Shown here in pieces: positions 18,056-26,756 of a DNA stretch of 64,000 nt (within the stretch, counting starts at the first letter, position 1; every line of letters starts with the position of its first letter). The notes beneath the pieces were generated by a model that worked only from the letters and a program-made list of their open reading frames with translations, did not search any database and had not been told where the DNA came from. The stretch is from Arcticimaribacter sp965277835 (GTDB taxonomy: Bacteria > Bacteroidota > Bacteroidia > Flavobacteriales > Flavobacteriaceae): assembly GCA_965277835.1 (NCBI GenBank), contig OZ255841.1:620001-684000 (forward strand), written 5' to 3'. Position numbers and translations under genes: made by a program.

Positions 18056-18889
18056 TTATTTTGGTTCTACATTATTGAGCCAAACTGTACGTTGTGGAAA
18101 AGGAATTTCTATTCCATTAGAATTAAATGCTTCATATATTTTAAAACGCAAATCGCTTTTAACCATATTCATTTCAAAACTATCTGATAACGTGAAATAT
18201 AGTTTCAAAGCTATAGCGTTATCTCCAAAATCGTTAAGCAAAACCCCTGGAGTTGGGTTCTTCAATACTTTTGAATGTTTAAGCATTACTTTTATTAGTA
18301 ATTCTTTAACAAACTCTACATCAGTCCCATAGGCAACGCCAACTTCTATAAACTCACGTGTGTGCGACCCGTTTTGAGTCCAGTTATATAGTGTTGATGT
18401 AAGAAACTTATGATTAGGGATTATCAAAACTTTATTATCGACAGTAACCACTCTGGTAGTCCTTAATTTAATATCTTCAACCTTTCCCATTTGCCCTTCG
18501 GCATGGATAACATCTCCTACATGAAGTGTTTGATCAGCTATAATAAATACTCCAGAAATGATGTCTTGTATAAAAGTCTGTAAGGCTAAACCAACACCTA
18601 CCAACAAAGCCGCAGATGCAGCAAAAATAGCCGTAACATTAACGCCAATATTGTCGAACGTAATTAAAATAACTGTTAAGTAAATAAAATAATTGAAAAA
18701 AGAAAAAACGCTCTTAAAGGTATACTGTGCTTCCTTACTTAGGGTTCTATAGGCTACCCTACGTATTAGTTTTAGGAAAAGACGAGTTAATATAAAAACT
18801 ACTGCAATGACAAATAAGGCCTTTACAGTAACCGAAATTGAAGACCCAAATGAAAAAGAATGGTTAAAGAAATCTTGAATTTTTTCCAT
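18056..18889 (-). CDS. MscS-family mechanosensitive ion channel
   Basis: A 277-residue small-conductance mechanosensitive channel with about three N-terminal transmembrane segments. The pore-lining helix AASAALLVGVGLALQTFIQDIIS, shortened here to its core LVGVGLALQTF, is well conserved. A cytoplasmic beta domain with VEDIKLRTTRV and NHKFLTSTLYNWT follows. It opens on hypo-osmotic shock and releases solutes. It is directly followed by the sigma-54 regulator gene, so both are probably co-transcribed. Confidence 0.92.
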   Translation of the reverse strand: MEKIQDFFNHSFSFGSSISVTVKALFVIAVVFILTRLFLKLIRRVAYRTLSKEAQYTFKSVFSFFNYFIYLTVILITFDNIGVNVTAIFAASAALLVGVGLALQTFIQDIISGVFIIADQTLHVGDVIHAEGQMGKVEDIKLRTTRVVTVDNKVLIIPNHKFLTSTLYNWTQNGSHTREFIEVGVAYGTDVEFVKELLIKVMLKHSKVLKNPTPGVLLNDFGDNAIALKLYFTLSDSFEMNMVKSDLRFKIYEAFNSNGIEIPFPQRTVWLNNVEPK

Positions 18890-18996
18890 AAGTCAGTATA
18901 ATACCTCAAAGATACTTTAAAAAAGAGAACCCTAAAGCAAACCTACCTTTAAAAAGAATAAAGGAATTGTTATAGAAAAACTTGTAATCTAAGATG

Positions 18997-20097
18997 TTAA
19001 GCAAACATATCTTTCACTTTTTCAAAGAAAGATTTATCTGTTTTTTCAGGATTTGGAGCAAAGTTTTCATCTTTTATCATTTTTTCAAAAAACTGCTTTT
19101 GTTCTTTGTCTAATGTTTTGGGAGTCCACACATTTACGTGAACTAATAAATCGCCGTGCCCATATCCGTTTAAGTTAGGTAATCCTTTTGATCTTAGACG
19201 TAAGGTTTTTCCAGACTGAATACCTGCCTCTAGTTTAATTCTAACAGTGCCTTTTAATAAATCAATTTCTTTAGAAATACCCAATACTGCTTCCGAGATA
19301 GAAATATATAAATCATAGTGTATATGCCCCCCTTCACGCATAAACCTCTCGTGCTGATATTCTTCAATAAGTACAATTAAATCTCCATGTACTCCATTAT
19401 TTGGAGCAGCATTTCCTTTACCTTGAACCTTTAACTGCATTCCTTCTTCGACACCTGCTGGTATTTTTATCGATACGGTTTCCTCTTCTTGTACCATGCC
19501 ATGAGCATCGCTGCCTTTGGGTCGATTAGAAATACCTTGACCAGACCCAGAACATGAAGAACAGGTGGCTGCAGTTTGCATACGCCCCAAAATTGTATTG
19601 GTAATTCGAACAGTTTGCCCCGAACCTTTACAAGACGGACAAGTGGTATAGGTAACACCTTTTGCTTGTACTTTACGGCGAACTTTTACTTTTTTCTCAA
19701 CGCCAGCGGCAATTTCTTCAAGTGTCAATTTTACTCTAATTCTAAGGTTACTCCCCTTTGCCCTTCTTTGACCGCCACCGCCGCCGAAACCGCCAAATGC
19801 TCCTCCAAAAATATCTCCAAATTGACTAAAGATATCTTCCATATTCATTCCACCTCCGCCAAAACCTTGATTGCCATCAAATGCAGCATGACCATATTGG
19901 TCGTACTTTGCTTTTTTCTCGGAGTTACCCAAAACTTCATACGCTTCAGCTGCAGCTTTAAACTGAGCCTCGGCATTACTGTCTCCTTGGTTTTTATCTG
20001 GATGAAATTCTATTGCTTTCTTGCGATATGCTTTTTTGATTTCAGCTGTAGTTGCTCCTTTGGAAATCCCTAGAATATCATAATAATCTTCTTTCAT
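18997..20097 (-). CDS. dnaJ: Chaperone DnaJ (short zinc-finger form)
   Basis: A 366-residue Hsp40 co-chaperone that stimulates the DnaK ATPase. The J domain has HPD at residues 32-34. A Gly/Phe-rich linker (residues 75-110) and two C-terminal client-binding domains are present. Only two of the four CxxCxGxG zinc motifs remain, at Cys153-Cys156 and Cys179-Cys182. These correspond to the second zinc site; the first and fourth motifs are deleted. The gene lies 36 nt after grpE on the same strand. dnaK is not in the window. A 165-codon frame on the opposite strand is a shadow. Confidence 0.96.
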   Translation of the reverse strand: MKEDYYDILGISKGATTAEIKKAYRKKAIEFHPDKNQGDSNAEAQFKAAAEAYEVLGNSEKKAKYDQYGHAAFDGNQGFGGGGMNMEDIFSQFGDIFGGAFGGFGGGGGQRRAKGSNLRIRVKLTLEEIAAGVEKKVKVRRKVQAKGVTYTTCPSCKGSGQTVRITNTILGRMQTAATCSSCSGSGQGISNRPKGSDAHGMVQEEETVSIKIPAGVEEGMQLKVQGKGNAAPNNGVHGDLIVLIEEYQHERFMREGGHIHYDLYISISEAVLGISKEIDLLKGTVRIKLEAGIQSGKTLRLRSKGLPNLNGYGHGDLLVHVNVWTPKTLDKEQKQFFEKMIKDENFAPNPEKTDKSFFEKVKDMFA

Positions 20098-20133
20098 TTT
20101 TACTTTTTTAAACTTTTAAAATTAGGGAGCAAA

Positions 20134-20679
20134 TTATTGTCCAACTACTACTTTAGGGTAACGTAATATTTTATCTCCTAATTTATAGCCCTTTTCTATA
20201 ACATCAATGATTTTACCTTTTTGGTCGTCTCCGGCGGAAATTTGAGTAATTGCCTCATGAAGTTCAGAATCAAAAGAATCATTTTTCTCAACAACAACTT
20301 GTTCTAGTCCTTTTGATTTAAGAGCTTCGAAAAACTTATTATAAATAAGTTTAACCCCCTCTGAGCCTGAGTTATCTTGAGATTTAGAAACCTCTTTTAA
20401 TGCACGTTCAAAATCATCAATTACAGGAATAAGCTCTACAATAACATCTTCCCCTGCTGTTTTATATAATTCAATACGTTCTTTAACTGTCCGTTTCTTA
20501 AAATTCTCGAACTCTGCAAATAAGCGTAAATACCTTTCTTTTTCTTGTGCTAATGACTCTTTTAATTCCTCTAATTGTTTAGTTTCTTTTGAAACTGCTT
20601 TCTTTGACACTTTTTTTTGAGGTGCTTTTTTTTGAGCTGCTTTTCCTGTTGTTTTTTTACTCTTTTCTGACATACTCAT
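20134..20679 (-). CDS. grpE: Nucleotide exchange factor GrpE
   Basis: A 181-residue GrpE that releases ADP from DnaK. A Lys/Ala-rich leader is followed by a long coiled coil (LEELKESLAQEKERYLRLFA) and the conserved FENFKKRT segment. The beta domain ends KILRYPKVVVGQ. The frame is open to an upstream ATG at 20733, but the start at 20679 (or 20673) is preferred because the extra 18 residues are unlike GrpE and cover the promoter. It forms an operon with dnaJ. Confidence 0.93.
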   Translation of the reverse strand: MSMSEKSKKTTGKAAQKKAPQKKVSKKAVSKETKQLEELKESLAQEKERYLRLFAEFENFKKRTVKERIELYKTAGEDVIVELIPVIDDFERALKEVSKSQDNSGSEGVKLIYNKFFEALKSKGLEQVVVEKNDSFDSELHEAITQISAGDDQKGKIIDVIEKGYKLGDKILRYPKVVVGQ

Positions 20680-20711
20680 TTTAACTTTTAAAATTTTGCT
20701 TTTTTGAAGTA

Positions 20712-20744
20712 CAAAAGTACTGCCATTTATCAAAGTTTGTCAAA
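20712..20744 (-). promoter_or_regulatory. Probable promoter of grpE-dnaJ
   Basis: On the minus strand, TTTG (20744-20741) and TACTTTTG (20719-20712, TAnnTTTG) are spaced by 21 nt. They lie about 30 nt before the preferred grpE start. No CIRCE-type inverted repeat is visible. Confidence 0.5.
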
Positions 20745-20757
20745 ATGTCATCAAAAT

Positions 20758-21663
20758 TTATCTTAATAAATTAGTTAACGCTTTTTCTAAAGTTAAAAAA
20801 TGAAACTCAAAACCTTTGTCTCTAATTTTTTTTGCACTTACATTTTGGCTATTCAAAGTTAAAGTACTCATCTCACCTAGTAACAAACGAGCTAAAAACT
20901 TAGGGATTGGAGGCATAAAAAAAGGTTTTTTCATTGCTTTTGCAATTTGTCTTATTAATTCAGTCTGAGACACAACCTCGGGAGCTACTGCGTTAAAAAC
21001 ACCTTGCCATTGCTCCTCCGCAGCTTTTAAAAAAAGGTTAGTCAAATCTTCTATATGAATCCAAGACTGCCATTGTTTCCCATTTCCAAACGCAGACCCA
21101 ACTCCAAACTTAATAGGCGTTTTAAGTACTGAAAGTAATCCGCCATTTTTGGCAAGAACCAAACCTATACGGAGTTTAGATACCTTTATATTTAAAGCAG
21201 AAAATTGATTTACACTATGCTCCCACTGTACCACAACCTCCTCCATAAACGAATTTGCTTCAATTACAGCGTCTTCTCTATAAACTGTATCGAATGACGA
21301 AGGGTAAATTCCAATGGCAGAAGCTGACACAATATTCTCTACAGTGTGCGCGCTGTCCTTTAGTGCGTGTATTAAAAGCCTAGTCGTAGATAAACGACTA
21401 TTTAAAATCTCTTCTTTATATTTTTTTGTCCATCGTTTAGACACCGTAGCTCCTGCCAAATGAATAATCGTATCAACTCCTTCAAAACAGTCCTTATCAA
21501 TATAATCATCTTTAGGGTTCCAATAAAAACCGTATGCCTCTCCGTGCGTCCCTAGTTGTGATTTGCGTGTGGTTAAAAAATGTATGGAATGCCCCTGCTC
21601 TATCGCTTTTTTAAGAAGAGTTTTGCCTACTAAACCTGTGGCACCAGTAATTAAAATTTTCAT
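20758..21663 (-). CDS. TIGR01777-family SDR epimerase-like protein
   Basis: A 301-residue protein of the atypical short-chain dehydrogenase group. The Rossmann motif TGATGLVG lies at residues 6-13. It continues with DTIIHLAGATVSKRWTKKYK and the downstream SASAIGIYP and QSWIHIEDL segments that define TIGR01777 (YfcH/SulA-like in other species). A C-terminal DUF1731-type segment ends the protein. The reaction is unknown. It lies between mnmD and grpE on the minus strand, with short gaps. Confidence 0.88.
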   Translation of the reverse strand: MKILITGATGLVGKTLLKKAIEQGHSIHFLTTRKSQLGTHGEAYGFYWNPKDDYIDKDCFEGVDTIIHLAGATVSKRWTKKYKEEILNSRLSTTRLLIHALKDSAHTVENIVSASAIGIYPSSFDTVYREDAVIEANSFMEEVVVQWEHSVNQFSALNIKVSKLRIGLVLAKNGGLLSVLKTPIKFGVGSAFGNGKQWQSWIHIEDLTNLFLKAAEEQWQGVFNAVAPEVVSQTELIRQIAKAMKKPFFMPPIPKFLARLLLGEMSTLTLNSQNVSAKKIRDKGFEFHFLTLEKALTNLLR

Positions 21664-21684
21664 TTTTTACTTTTATAATATTTG

Positions 21685-22368
21685 TTATAAACAAATTCCT
21701 CTTATCATTTCTCTTTTCCCTGGAGGTCCTTGTATTTTATCTACTTTTAACCCTAAAGTTTCTAAAGCTCTACGTACGCTCCCTTTTGCTGAGTAAGTTA
21801 CAAAAACGCCTTGAGGTGCAAGTGCATCAACAAGAGGTTTTAAGGTTTCTTCTGTCCACAATTCAGGTTGTACTCGTGGTCCAAATGCATCATAAAATAT
21901 CACATCGTAATTCTCAACATGCAAAAATTCGCTGAGCAATTTTTGTTTTTTAGACAAACTGAAATAAGGCGAAACCTTATGAACCTCTTCCCATATGCAA
22001 GAATGTATTTCTTGCAAAAAACCTTTATACTCTTTCGTGTCAAAAGAAGACCGCATATTCAAATCAAATACTTTTTCCTCCGATAAAGGAAAAGCTTCTA
22101 ACGTATTATATAAAATCTGTGATTTATTAAGCTCGGCATATTCAAGAGCTAGCATAGTATTTAGCCCTGTACCAAAGCCCATTTCGAAAATAGTACAGCT
22201 TTTTTTCTTTGATAAATTATTATTAGAAAACCAATAGTCTAAACCCGATTTAATATAAACATGCATAGCCTCTTTGATAGCACCGTGTTTAGAATGATAA
22301 TACTCATTCCACTCGTCTATATATAATGTAGGACTTCCGTCTGCGGTTATAAATTTTGTAGTTCTAAT
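21685..22368 (-). CDS. mnmD: tRNA 5-methylaminomethyl-2-thiouridine methyltransferase MnmD, apparent ATT start
   Basis: A DUF752/MnmD methyltransferase that completes the mnm5s2U modification at tRNA position 34. The SAM site is MGFGTGLNTMLAL. Later motifs are DVIFYDAFGPRVQPELWT and FVTYSAKGSVRRAL. The first in-frame ATG (22266) would delete a conserved N-terminal region. In-frame codons upstream encode FITADGSPTLYIDEWNEYYH, then HGAIKEA, which match family N-termini. No ATG, GTG or TTG exists in that extension, and the codon where Met is expected is ATT (22368-22366). The 227-residue reading is therefore given with a non-canonical start; a sequencing error is the alternative. Confidence 0.8.
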   Translation of the reverse strand: MRTTKFITADGSPTLYIDEWNEYYHSKHGAIKEAMHVYIKSGLDYWFSNNNLSKKKSCTIFEMGFGTGLNTMLALEYAELNKSQILYNTLEAFPLSEEKVFDLNMRSSFDTKEYKGFLQEIHSCIWEEVHKVSPYFSLSKKQKLLSEFLHVENYDVIFYDAFGPRVQPELWTEETLKPLVDALAPQGVFVTYSAKGSVRRALETLGLKVDKIQGPPGKREMIRGICL

Positions 22369-22474
22369 TTTGTTGAAAAATAAGAGGTTTAAATTATAAA
22401 AATTACGTTAATAAAGTAAGATAATCAAAGAATTAATATATAATTTCGTAATATAATTTTTTAGACTTTGCCTT

Positions 22475-23542
22475 ATGAATATAACTCAAATCCAAGTATC
22501 AAAAATCAATAGTGTTGATTTTGATAATTTAGCCTTCGGAGAAATTTTTACCGACCATATGTTTGTGTGCGATTATGTAGATGGTCAATGGCAAACCCCC
22601 GAAATTCTACCGTATCAACCTATGCAAATAGATCCTTCGGCACGTGTCTTTCATTATGGGCAAACTGTTTTTGAGGGTATGAAAGCCTACAAAGATGATA
22701 ATGGTAAAGTCTGGTTGTTTAGACCTAATGATAATTTTGAGCGAATTAATAAATCTTCAGAACGCATCGCTATTCCAGAATTCCCAAAAGAGTATTTTTT
22801 TGAAGGTATGGAAAGGTTACTGGATATGGACAGAGAATGGGTTCGTCCAGGCATTGGAAATTCACTTTATGTTCGCCCTTTTGTTTTTGCAAGCGAAGCG
22901 GGTGTTCAAGCATCGGCAGCAAACCAGTATAGGTTTATGATTATTTGTGCTCCAGTAGGTGCATACTATGGAGGAGAAGTACATGTGCAAATTGCAGAAA
23001 AATTTAGCCGTGCTGCCCCAGGGGGAGTAGGATATGCAAAAGCAGGTGGAAACTATGCAGCACAGTTTTACCCTACCTCGTTGGCTGCAAAAGAAGGGTT
23101 TCAGCAAATTATTTGGACCAATGCCGAAACACATGAGTACCTTGAAGAAGCTGGGACTATGAATATTTTCTTTCGAATAAACGACACCCTAGTTACCGCC
23201 CCAGTAAGCGACCGAATTTTAGATGGTATTACACGCAAAAGTATTCTTAAACTTGCCGAACGCCGTGGAATTAAAACTGAAGTTCGCCCCATGTCTGTAA
23301 AAGAACTTTTAGCGTGCCACAAAGATGGAAGCCTTAAAGAAATATTTGGAGCAGGAACTGCTGTTGTTGTACTTCCTATTAAAGGGTTTGGGTATCAAAA
23401 CAAAAAGTATGTCCTTAGTGATATTAATAATCCTTATGCTTCAATTTTAAAAGAAGAGGTAGTAAATATTCAGTACAATGTATCCGAAGACCCTTTTGGG
23501 TGGCGACACGAAATAAAAGAGAAAGCTAGCCTTCTAAAATAG
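22475..23542 (+). CDS. ilvE: Branched-chain amino acid aminotransferase
   Basis: A 355-residue class IV PLP aminotransferase for the last step of Leu, Ile and Val synthesis. The family features are HYGQTVFEGMKAYK, RPFVFASEAGVQA, and the PLP lysine in GYAKAGGNYAAQ. EEAGTMNIFF and ILDGITRKSILKLA follow. The length fits the bacterial/mitochondrial BCAT-type group. It is divergent from mnmD, with about 100 nt between them. Its last 17 nt overlap the end of the convergent MazG-like gene. Confidence 0.95.
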   Translation: MNITQIQVSKINSVDFDNLAFGEIFTDHMFVCDYVDGQWQTPEILPYQPMQIDPSARVFHYGQTVFEGMKAYKDDNGKVWLFRPNDNFERINKSSERIAIPEFPKEYFFEGMERLLDMDREWVRPGIGNSLYVRPFVFASEAGVQASAANQYRFMIICAPVGAYYGGEVHVQIAEKFSRAAPGGVGYAKAGGNYAAQFYPTSLAAKEGFQQIIWTNAETHEYLEEAGTMNIFFRINDTLVTAPVSDRILDGITRKSILKLAERRGIKTEVRPMSVKELLACHKDGSLKEIFGAGTAVVVLPIKGFGYQNKKYVLSDINNPYASILKEEVVNIQYNVSEDPFGWRHEIKEKASLLK

Positions 23543-23915
23543 CCTTAATATTTGGTTTAAAATAGTTTGGACCTTTCATTACTTTACCGTCTTCTCGGTA
23601 AATAGGTTTTTCGTTTTCTCCTAATTTACTCATATTGCTACGCTGAATTTCTTCGAATACTTCAGTAATTTTATGTTGCATTCCGTGCGTTAAAATTGTG
23701 CCACACAAAATATAGAGCATATCGCCAAGAGCATCGGCTACCTCAATCATATCGTTGTTCTTGGCAGCTTCTAAGTACTCTTCGTTCTCCTCTTTCATTA
23801 AATTAAAACGAAGCTCTTTTATTTTATCGCTAACCTCAATCGTTGGGCTTTGATTCACTCCTATTTTAAAGGCTTCGTGAAATAACTGCACGGCATCTAA
23901 TTCATTTTTTATCAT
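23526..23915 (-). CDS. MazG-like nucleotide pyrophosphohydrolase
   Basis: A 129-residue all-alpha NTP pyrophosphatase-like protein of the phosphoribosyl-ATP pyrophosphohydrolase/MazG superfamily. The metal-binding pattern EENEEYLEA followed by EVADALGDMLYI corresponds to the EExxE...ExxD site. A C-terminal YREDGKVMKGPNYFKP tail is typical of the flavobacterial group. A substrate is not assigned. The frame is open to an ATG at 23957. The start at 23915 (MIKNELDAVQLFHEAF) is preferred because family members begin there and the upstream part crosses an A-tract. Confidence 0.85.
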   Translation of the reverse strand: MIKNELDAVQLFHEAFKIGVNQSPTIEVSDKIKELRFNLMKEENEEYLEAAKNNDMIEVADALGDMLYILCGTILTHGMQHKITEVFEEIQRSNMSKLGENEKPIYREDGKVMKGPNYFKPNIKAILEG

Positions 23916-24061
23916 CTTAATAAGGTCGTTATGGGTTTTAAAAAAAAAACGTTTCAAAAATATACTTTTTTATTAACCCCATTATCTCTCTAATATAAAA
24001 TAGTTTTGAAGGTGTGATAGGGTTGCTTCGTTACTCTTGCAGTAACGTAGTAGAGTATTGA

Positions 24062-25708
24062 CTAGGTGGTGGTTTCATTTCTTAATACTGCATTATCAAG
24101 CCTTTTCATCAGGTGAGAAAGTAAACTCAAACAGTCCAAACAATCTTTTTCAGAAAATAAATCAGAACCCCTTAAATCTCTGATTTCTTCATGAGAAAGA
24201 GGGTTTCGAGCACCAGATATAATACCCATAGCTAGATATTTCTGACCATCTTCTATATTTTTTAGTGTATCTGAATTAAAGTTATTCCCATCAGGTTTTT
24301 TATAGTTTTGGCAAACTGAAAGAACCTTATCATTCCCATAAACATTCCCCATCATACTATGGTCATTTGGAGCTCCTGAATTGGATTTGCCTCTTGTTTC
24401 GGTAATGAATCTTTTAATTGCTTCTATAAATGCAGTATAATAATTTTTACTTTTATAACCTTCTTCGGCTGCATCTTGAATAATTGGATGTAATTCTCTC
24501 CAGTGAAAATATGGGTAATCTGGGACTATCGTATGCAGACTTTCAACCGTTGTTGTCTGCTCTTCGGCCGTTAATTCCGAATTGTTCAACGTCATCAAAA
24601 CTGGTTCAAGTTGTGTTCTTATTTTTTCTGGGACAGTTCCTAACCAAGCTGCAACGTCTATATTGGTTGTTTCTCTGACTCTTTCTTTCTTAAGTTCACC
24701 TCTTCTTTCTCTCCATAACCGTTCAAGAGCTGGGAGTGTTGAAGATAAGTATGCTTTTAGTTCACTAGTCATTTCGCTTTCCCAATTTAATGACTGCCTA
24801 TCCGTTGAAATGTGGTCATCAGGACAATCATCTATAAAGTCAACATCTAACCAGCCCGTTAAATATGAGTAGAAATGACTGGATTCTGAGCTATCAAAAA
24901 ATTCTGCAGAATTTACCATTCGCCCGTTTGCAAATAATGTAATACCACGTAACCCTGGTTTTAACGGCTTTTCGGTAGTGATGAGTTCACCTTTAATTTT
25001 ATCTCTATCACTATAATCAAGTTTTGCTATATCTTTTATACTATCAAAACTCCATTTGAATTGCGGGGTAATACTATCATATTTCAGTTTGTTGTGAATT
25101 TCAATACGCTCTCCATCATTTAAACTTATATAAACCTTAAAATCCTCACTTTTAAAGTTAAACAGTTTTGAAATACTTCTAGCGTATTCTTCAATGGGAT
25201 AATAGGTTTTTCTTTTTAGTTCTTCTAATATAATGGTTGTTCCTGTTTCATCTGCTATTTCTGTTTTACTATATTTTGGTTTATAATCAGTTTCATCCCA
25301 ATTTAAAATATCATTATAATTTAAAGTAAACTTTACTTGTGATTTTTCTTTTTTTGTGATTATAGTAACCTTGTTTCCTAACCCGAAAAGAGCAAGTTTA
25401 CCTAAACCCTTTTTACCCGTTGGTTGTCTTCCACAAGAGTTAGGTTGTTTATCTTCTCTTCTGTTTCGACCAATTCTTAAAAAACAATCGTTAATTTCAT
25501 TAAAAGTCATTCCATCTCCGTTATCCTCAATTTCAATTTTAAATTGCTCACCACTATATAAACGAATATTGACTTCATTAGCACAAGCATCATATGAATT
25601 AGCAATTAGTTCGGCAATTGCAGTTGGTGTCTGAGAATACATTTTGACACCCAAATGTTCAATCGTATTTAGGTCAAATCGCATTGCGAGTCCATCACTT
25701 TCTTCCAT
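24062..25708 (-). CDS. GHKL (MORC/MutL-like) ATPase fused to a TIGR02391/HEPN-like domain
   Basis: A 548-residue protein. The N-terminal Hsp90/MutL-type ATPase has an N-box ELIANSYDA (33-41), DNGDGM (62-67), and GKKGLGKLALFGLG (98-111). The C-terminal part (about 390-548) matches the TIGR02391 (Hypoth_ymh) pattern: LHPIIQDAAEEGY and GARNPLSHEE, then LLSHLMKRLD. RNPLSH (Arg501-His506) resembles the R-x4-H motif of HEPN ribonucleases. The start overlaps the end of the DNA methyltransferase gene by 14 nt; a second Met at 25684 would remove the overlap. Published work links GHKL ATPases with methylases in restriction-modification-like systems. Role here: probable defence effector or regulator. 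Confidence 0.8.
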   Translation of the reverse strand: MEESDGLAMRFDLNTIEHLGVKMYSQTPTAIAELIANSYDACANEVNIRLYSGEQFKIEIEDNGDGMTFNEINDCFLRIGRNRREDKQPNSCGRQPTGKKGLGKLALFGLGNKVTIITKKEKSQVKFTLNYNDILNWDETDYKPKYSKTEIADETGTTIILEELKRKTYYPIEEYARSISKLFNFKSEDFKVYISLNDGERIEIHNKLKYDSITPQFKWSFDSIKDIAKLDYSDRDKIKGELITTEKPLKPGLRGITLFANGRMVNSAEFFDSSESSHFYSYLTGWLDVDFIDDCPDDHISTDRQSLNWESEMTSELKAYLSSTLPALERLWRERRGELKKERVRETTNIDVAAWLGTVPEKIRTQLEPVLMTLNNSELTAEEQTTTVESLHTIVPDYPYFHWRELHPIIQDAAEEGYKSKNYYTAFIEAIKRFITETRGKSNSGAPNDHSMMGNVYGNDKVLSVCQNYKKPDGNNFNSDTLKNIEDGQKYLAMGIISGARNPLSHEEIRDLRGSDLFSEKDCLDCLSLLSHLMKRLDNAVLRNETTT

Positions 25709-26756
25709 ATATTTTATGATTCTTAATTATACTTAAACCAATACGCTTTGCGTACTCGGGTGGAACAGCATTGCCGATAATTCTTGCAGTATCTGCGACA
25801 GACTCGGTAAGAAATTTATACTCTTTAGGAAACGATTGAAGTACAGCACCTTCTCTTAAAGACAATGCTCTATCTTCTTCTGGATGAACAAAGCGACCAT
25901 TAGAAACACTAAAAAATTTTGTTGTTATTGTCGGCGCTGGCTTTTCCCACCATAATCTGCCAAAAGTATCAACAAATGAGTTATTCTTACCTTTAAAACA
26001 TTTTAATTGAAGTTCTGGAATGTTAGCGAACCCCATTCGATTTCCGCCATCTTTTTCAACATAAAAAAGGCGAGTTAAATTTGTTTCAGAAAGTCCTGCT
26101 GTTGTGTGTTTAAATTCTGTATAGTCCTTCGTTCCAGCTTTTATTTTTGGAAAACCATTTTCAACACCAATGACATTTTTAACAACTCGACTCTTATCTG
26201 TTTTTTTAGGTATTAATTCAATTTCACTTACTCTATTAGCAATTAGCGTAAATCTTTTTCTGCTTTGTGGAACATAATAATCCTTAACATTATGAATTTT
26301 AAAATGAACTTTGTATCTATTTTTAATTAAGTAATCAATAAAGTTAGATAATCCACTTTCATTTTTCTTCTTTAAAACACCTGGCACATTTTCTACGACG
26401 ACATATCCTGGATTAAAATACTCAACAAACCTCTGAAACTCAATGAGTAGATTTTTAGACTTTTTTGATTTTTTCTTGTCCGTATTTATTATACTCCAAT
26501 ATTGACAAGGACTACACCCTATTAACAATAAAGAATTATCATCCTTTTTAATATGAAGCGTTTCTTCTAATTCTTTTGCTTTTAAATCAAATACATCTTT
26601 ATAAATAAATTTTGCTCCTTTTACATTTGCTTCATAAGTCTTTTTGCATTTCTTTTCATTATCAATCCCTGCAATAATTTTAATTCCAGCCTTTTGCATA
26701 CCATAACTCATCCCACCACCTCCACAGAAGAAATCAATTGCTTTTATTTTTGTCAC
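25695..26756 (-). CDS. DNA (cytosine-5-)-methyltransferase
   Basis: A 353-residue C5-cytosine DNA methyltransferase. Motif I is DFFCGGGGMS, motif IV with the catalytic Cys is GCSPCQYWS, motif VI is ENV, motif VIII is QSRKRF, and motif X is GNAVPPEYA. The target-recognition region is about residues 190-280; the recognised site cannot be read from it. It overlaps the following ATPase gene by 14 nt, so the two form an operon. No adjacent restriction endonuclease is present. It could be part of a defence system or a solitary methylase. Confidence 0.92.
   Translation of the reverse strand: MTKIKAIDFFCGGGGMSYGMQKAGIKIIAGIDNEKKCKKTYEANVKGAKFIYKDVFDLKAKELEETLHIKKDDNSLLLIGCSPCQYWSIINTDKKKSKKSKNLLIEFQRFVEYFNPGYVVVENVPGVLKKKNESGLSNFIDYLIKNRYKVHFKIHNVKDYYVPQSRKRFTLIANRVSEIELIPKKTDKSRVVKNVIGVENGFPKIKAGTKDYTEFKHTTAGLSETNLTRLFYVEKDGGNRMGFANIPELQLKCFKGKNNSFVDTFGRLWWEKPAPTITTKFFSVSNGRFVHPEEDRALSLREGAVLQSFPKEYKFLTESVADTARIIGNAVPPEYAKRIGLSIIKNHKIYGRK

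Noticed and set aside
19576..20073. 165-codon open frame opposite dnaJ
   Set aside because: It is antisense to the highly conserved J and Gly-rich regions; the Cys/Ser-rich product resembles no protein.
20680..20733. N-terminal extension of GrpE from an upstream ATG
   Set aside because: The extra residues do not resemble GrpE and the region contains the likely promoter.
24028..24052. Hairpin CGTTACT...AGTAACG behind the GHKL gene
   Set aside because: The stem is short and no T-run follows on the minus strand, so a terminator call is not supported.
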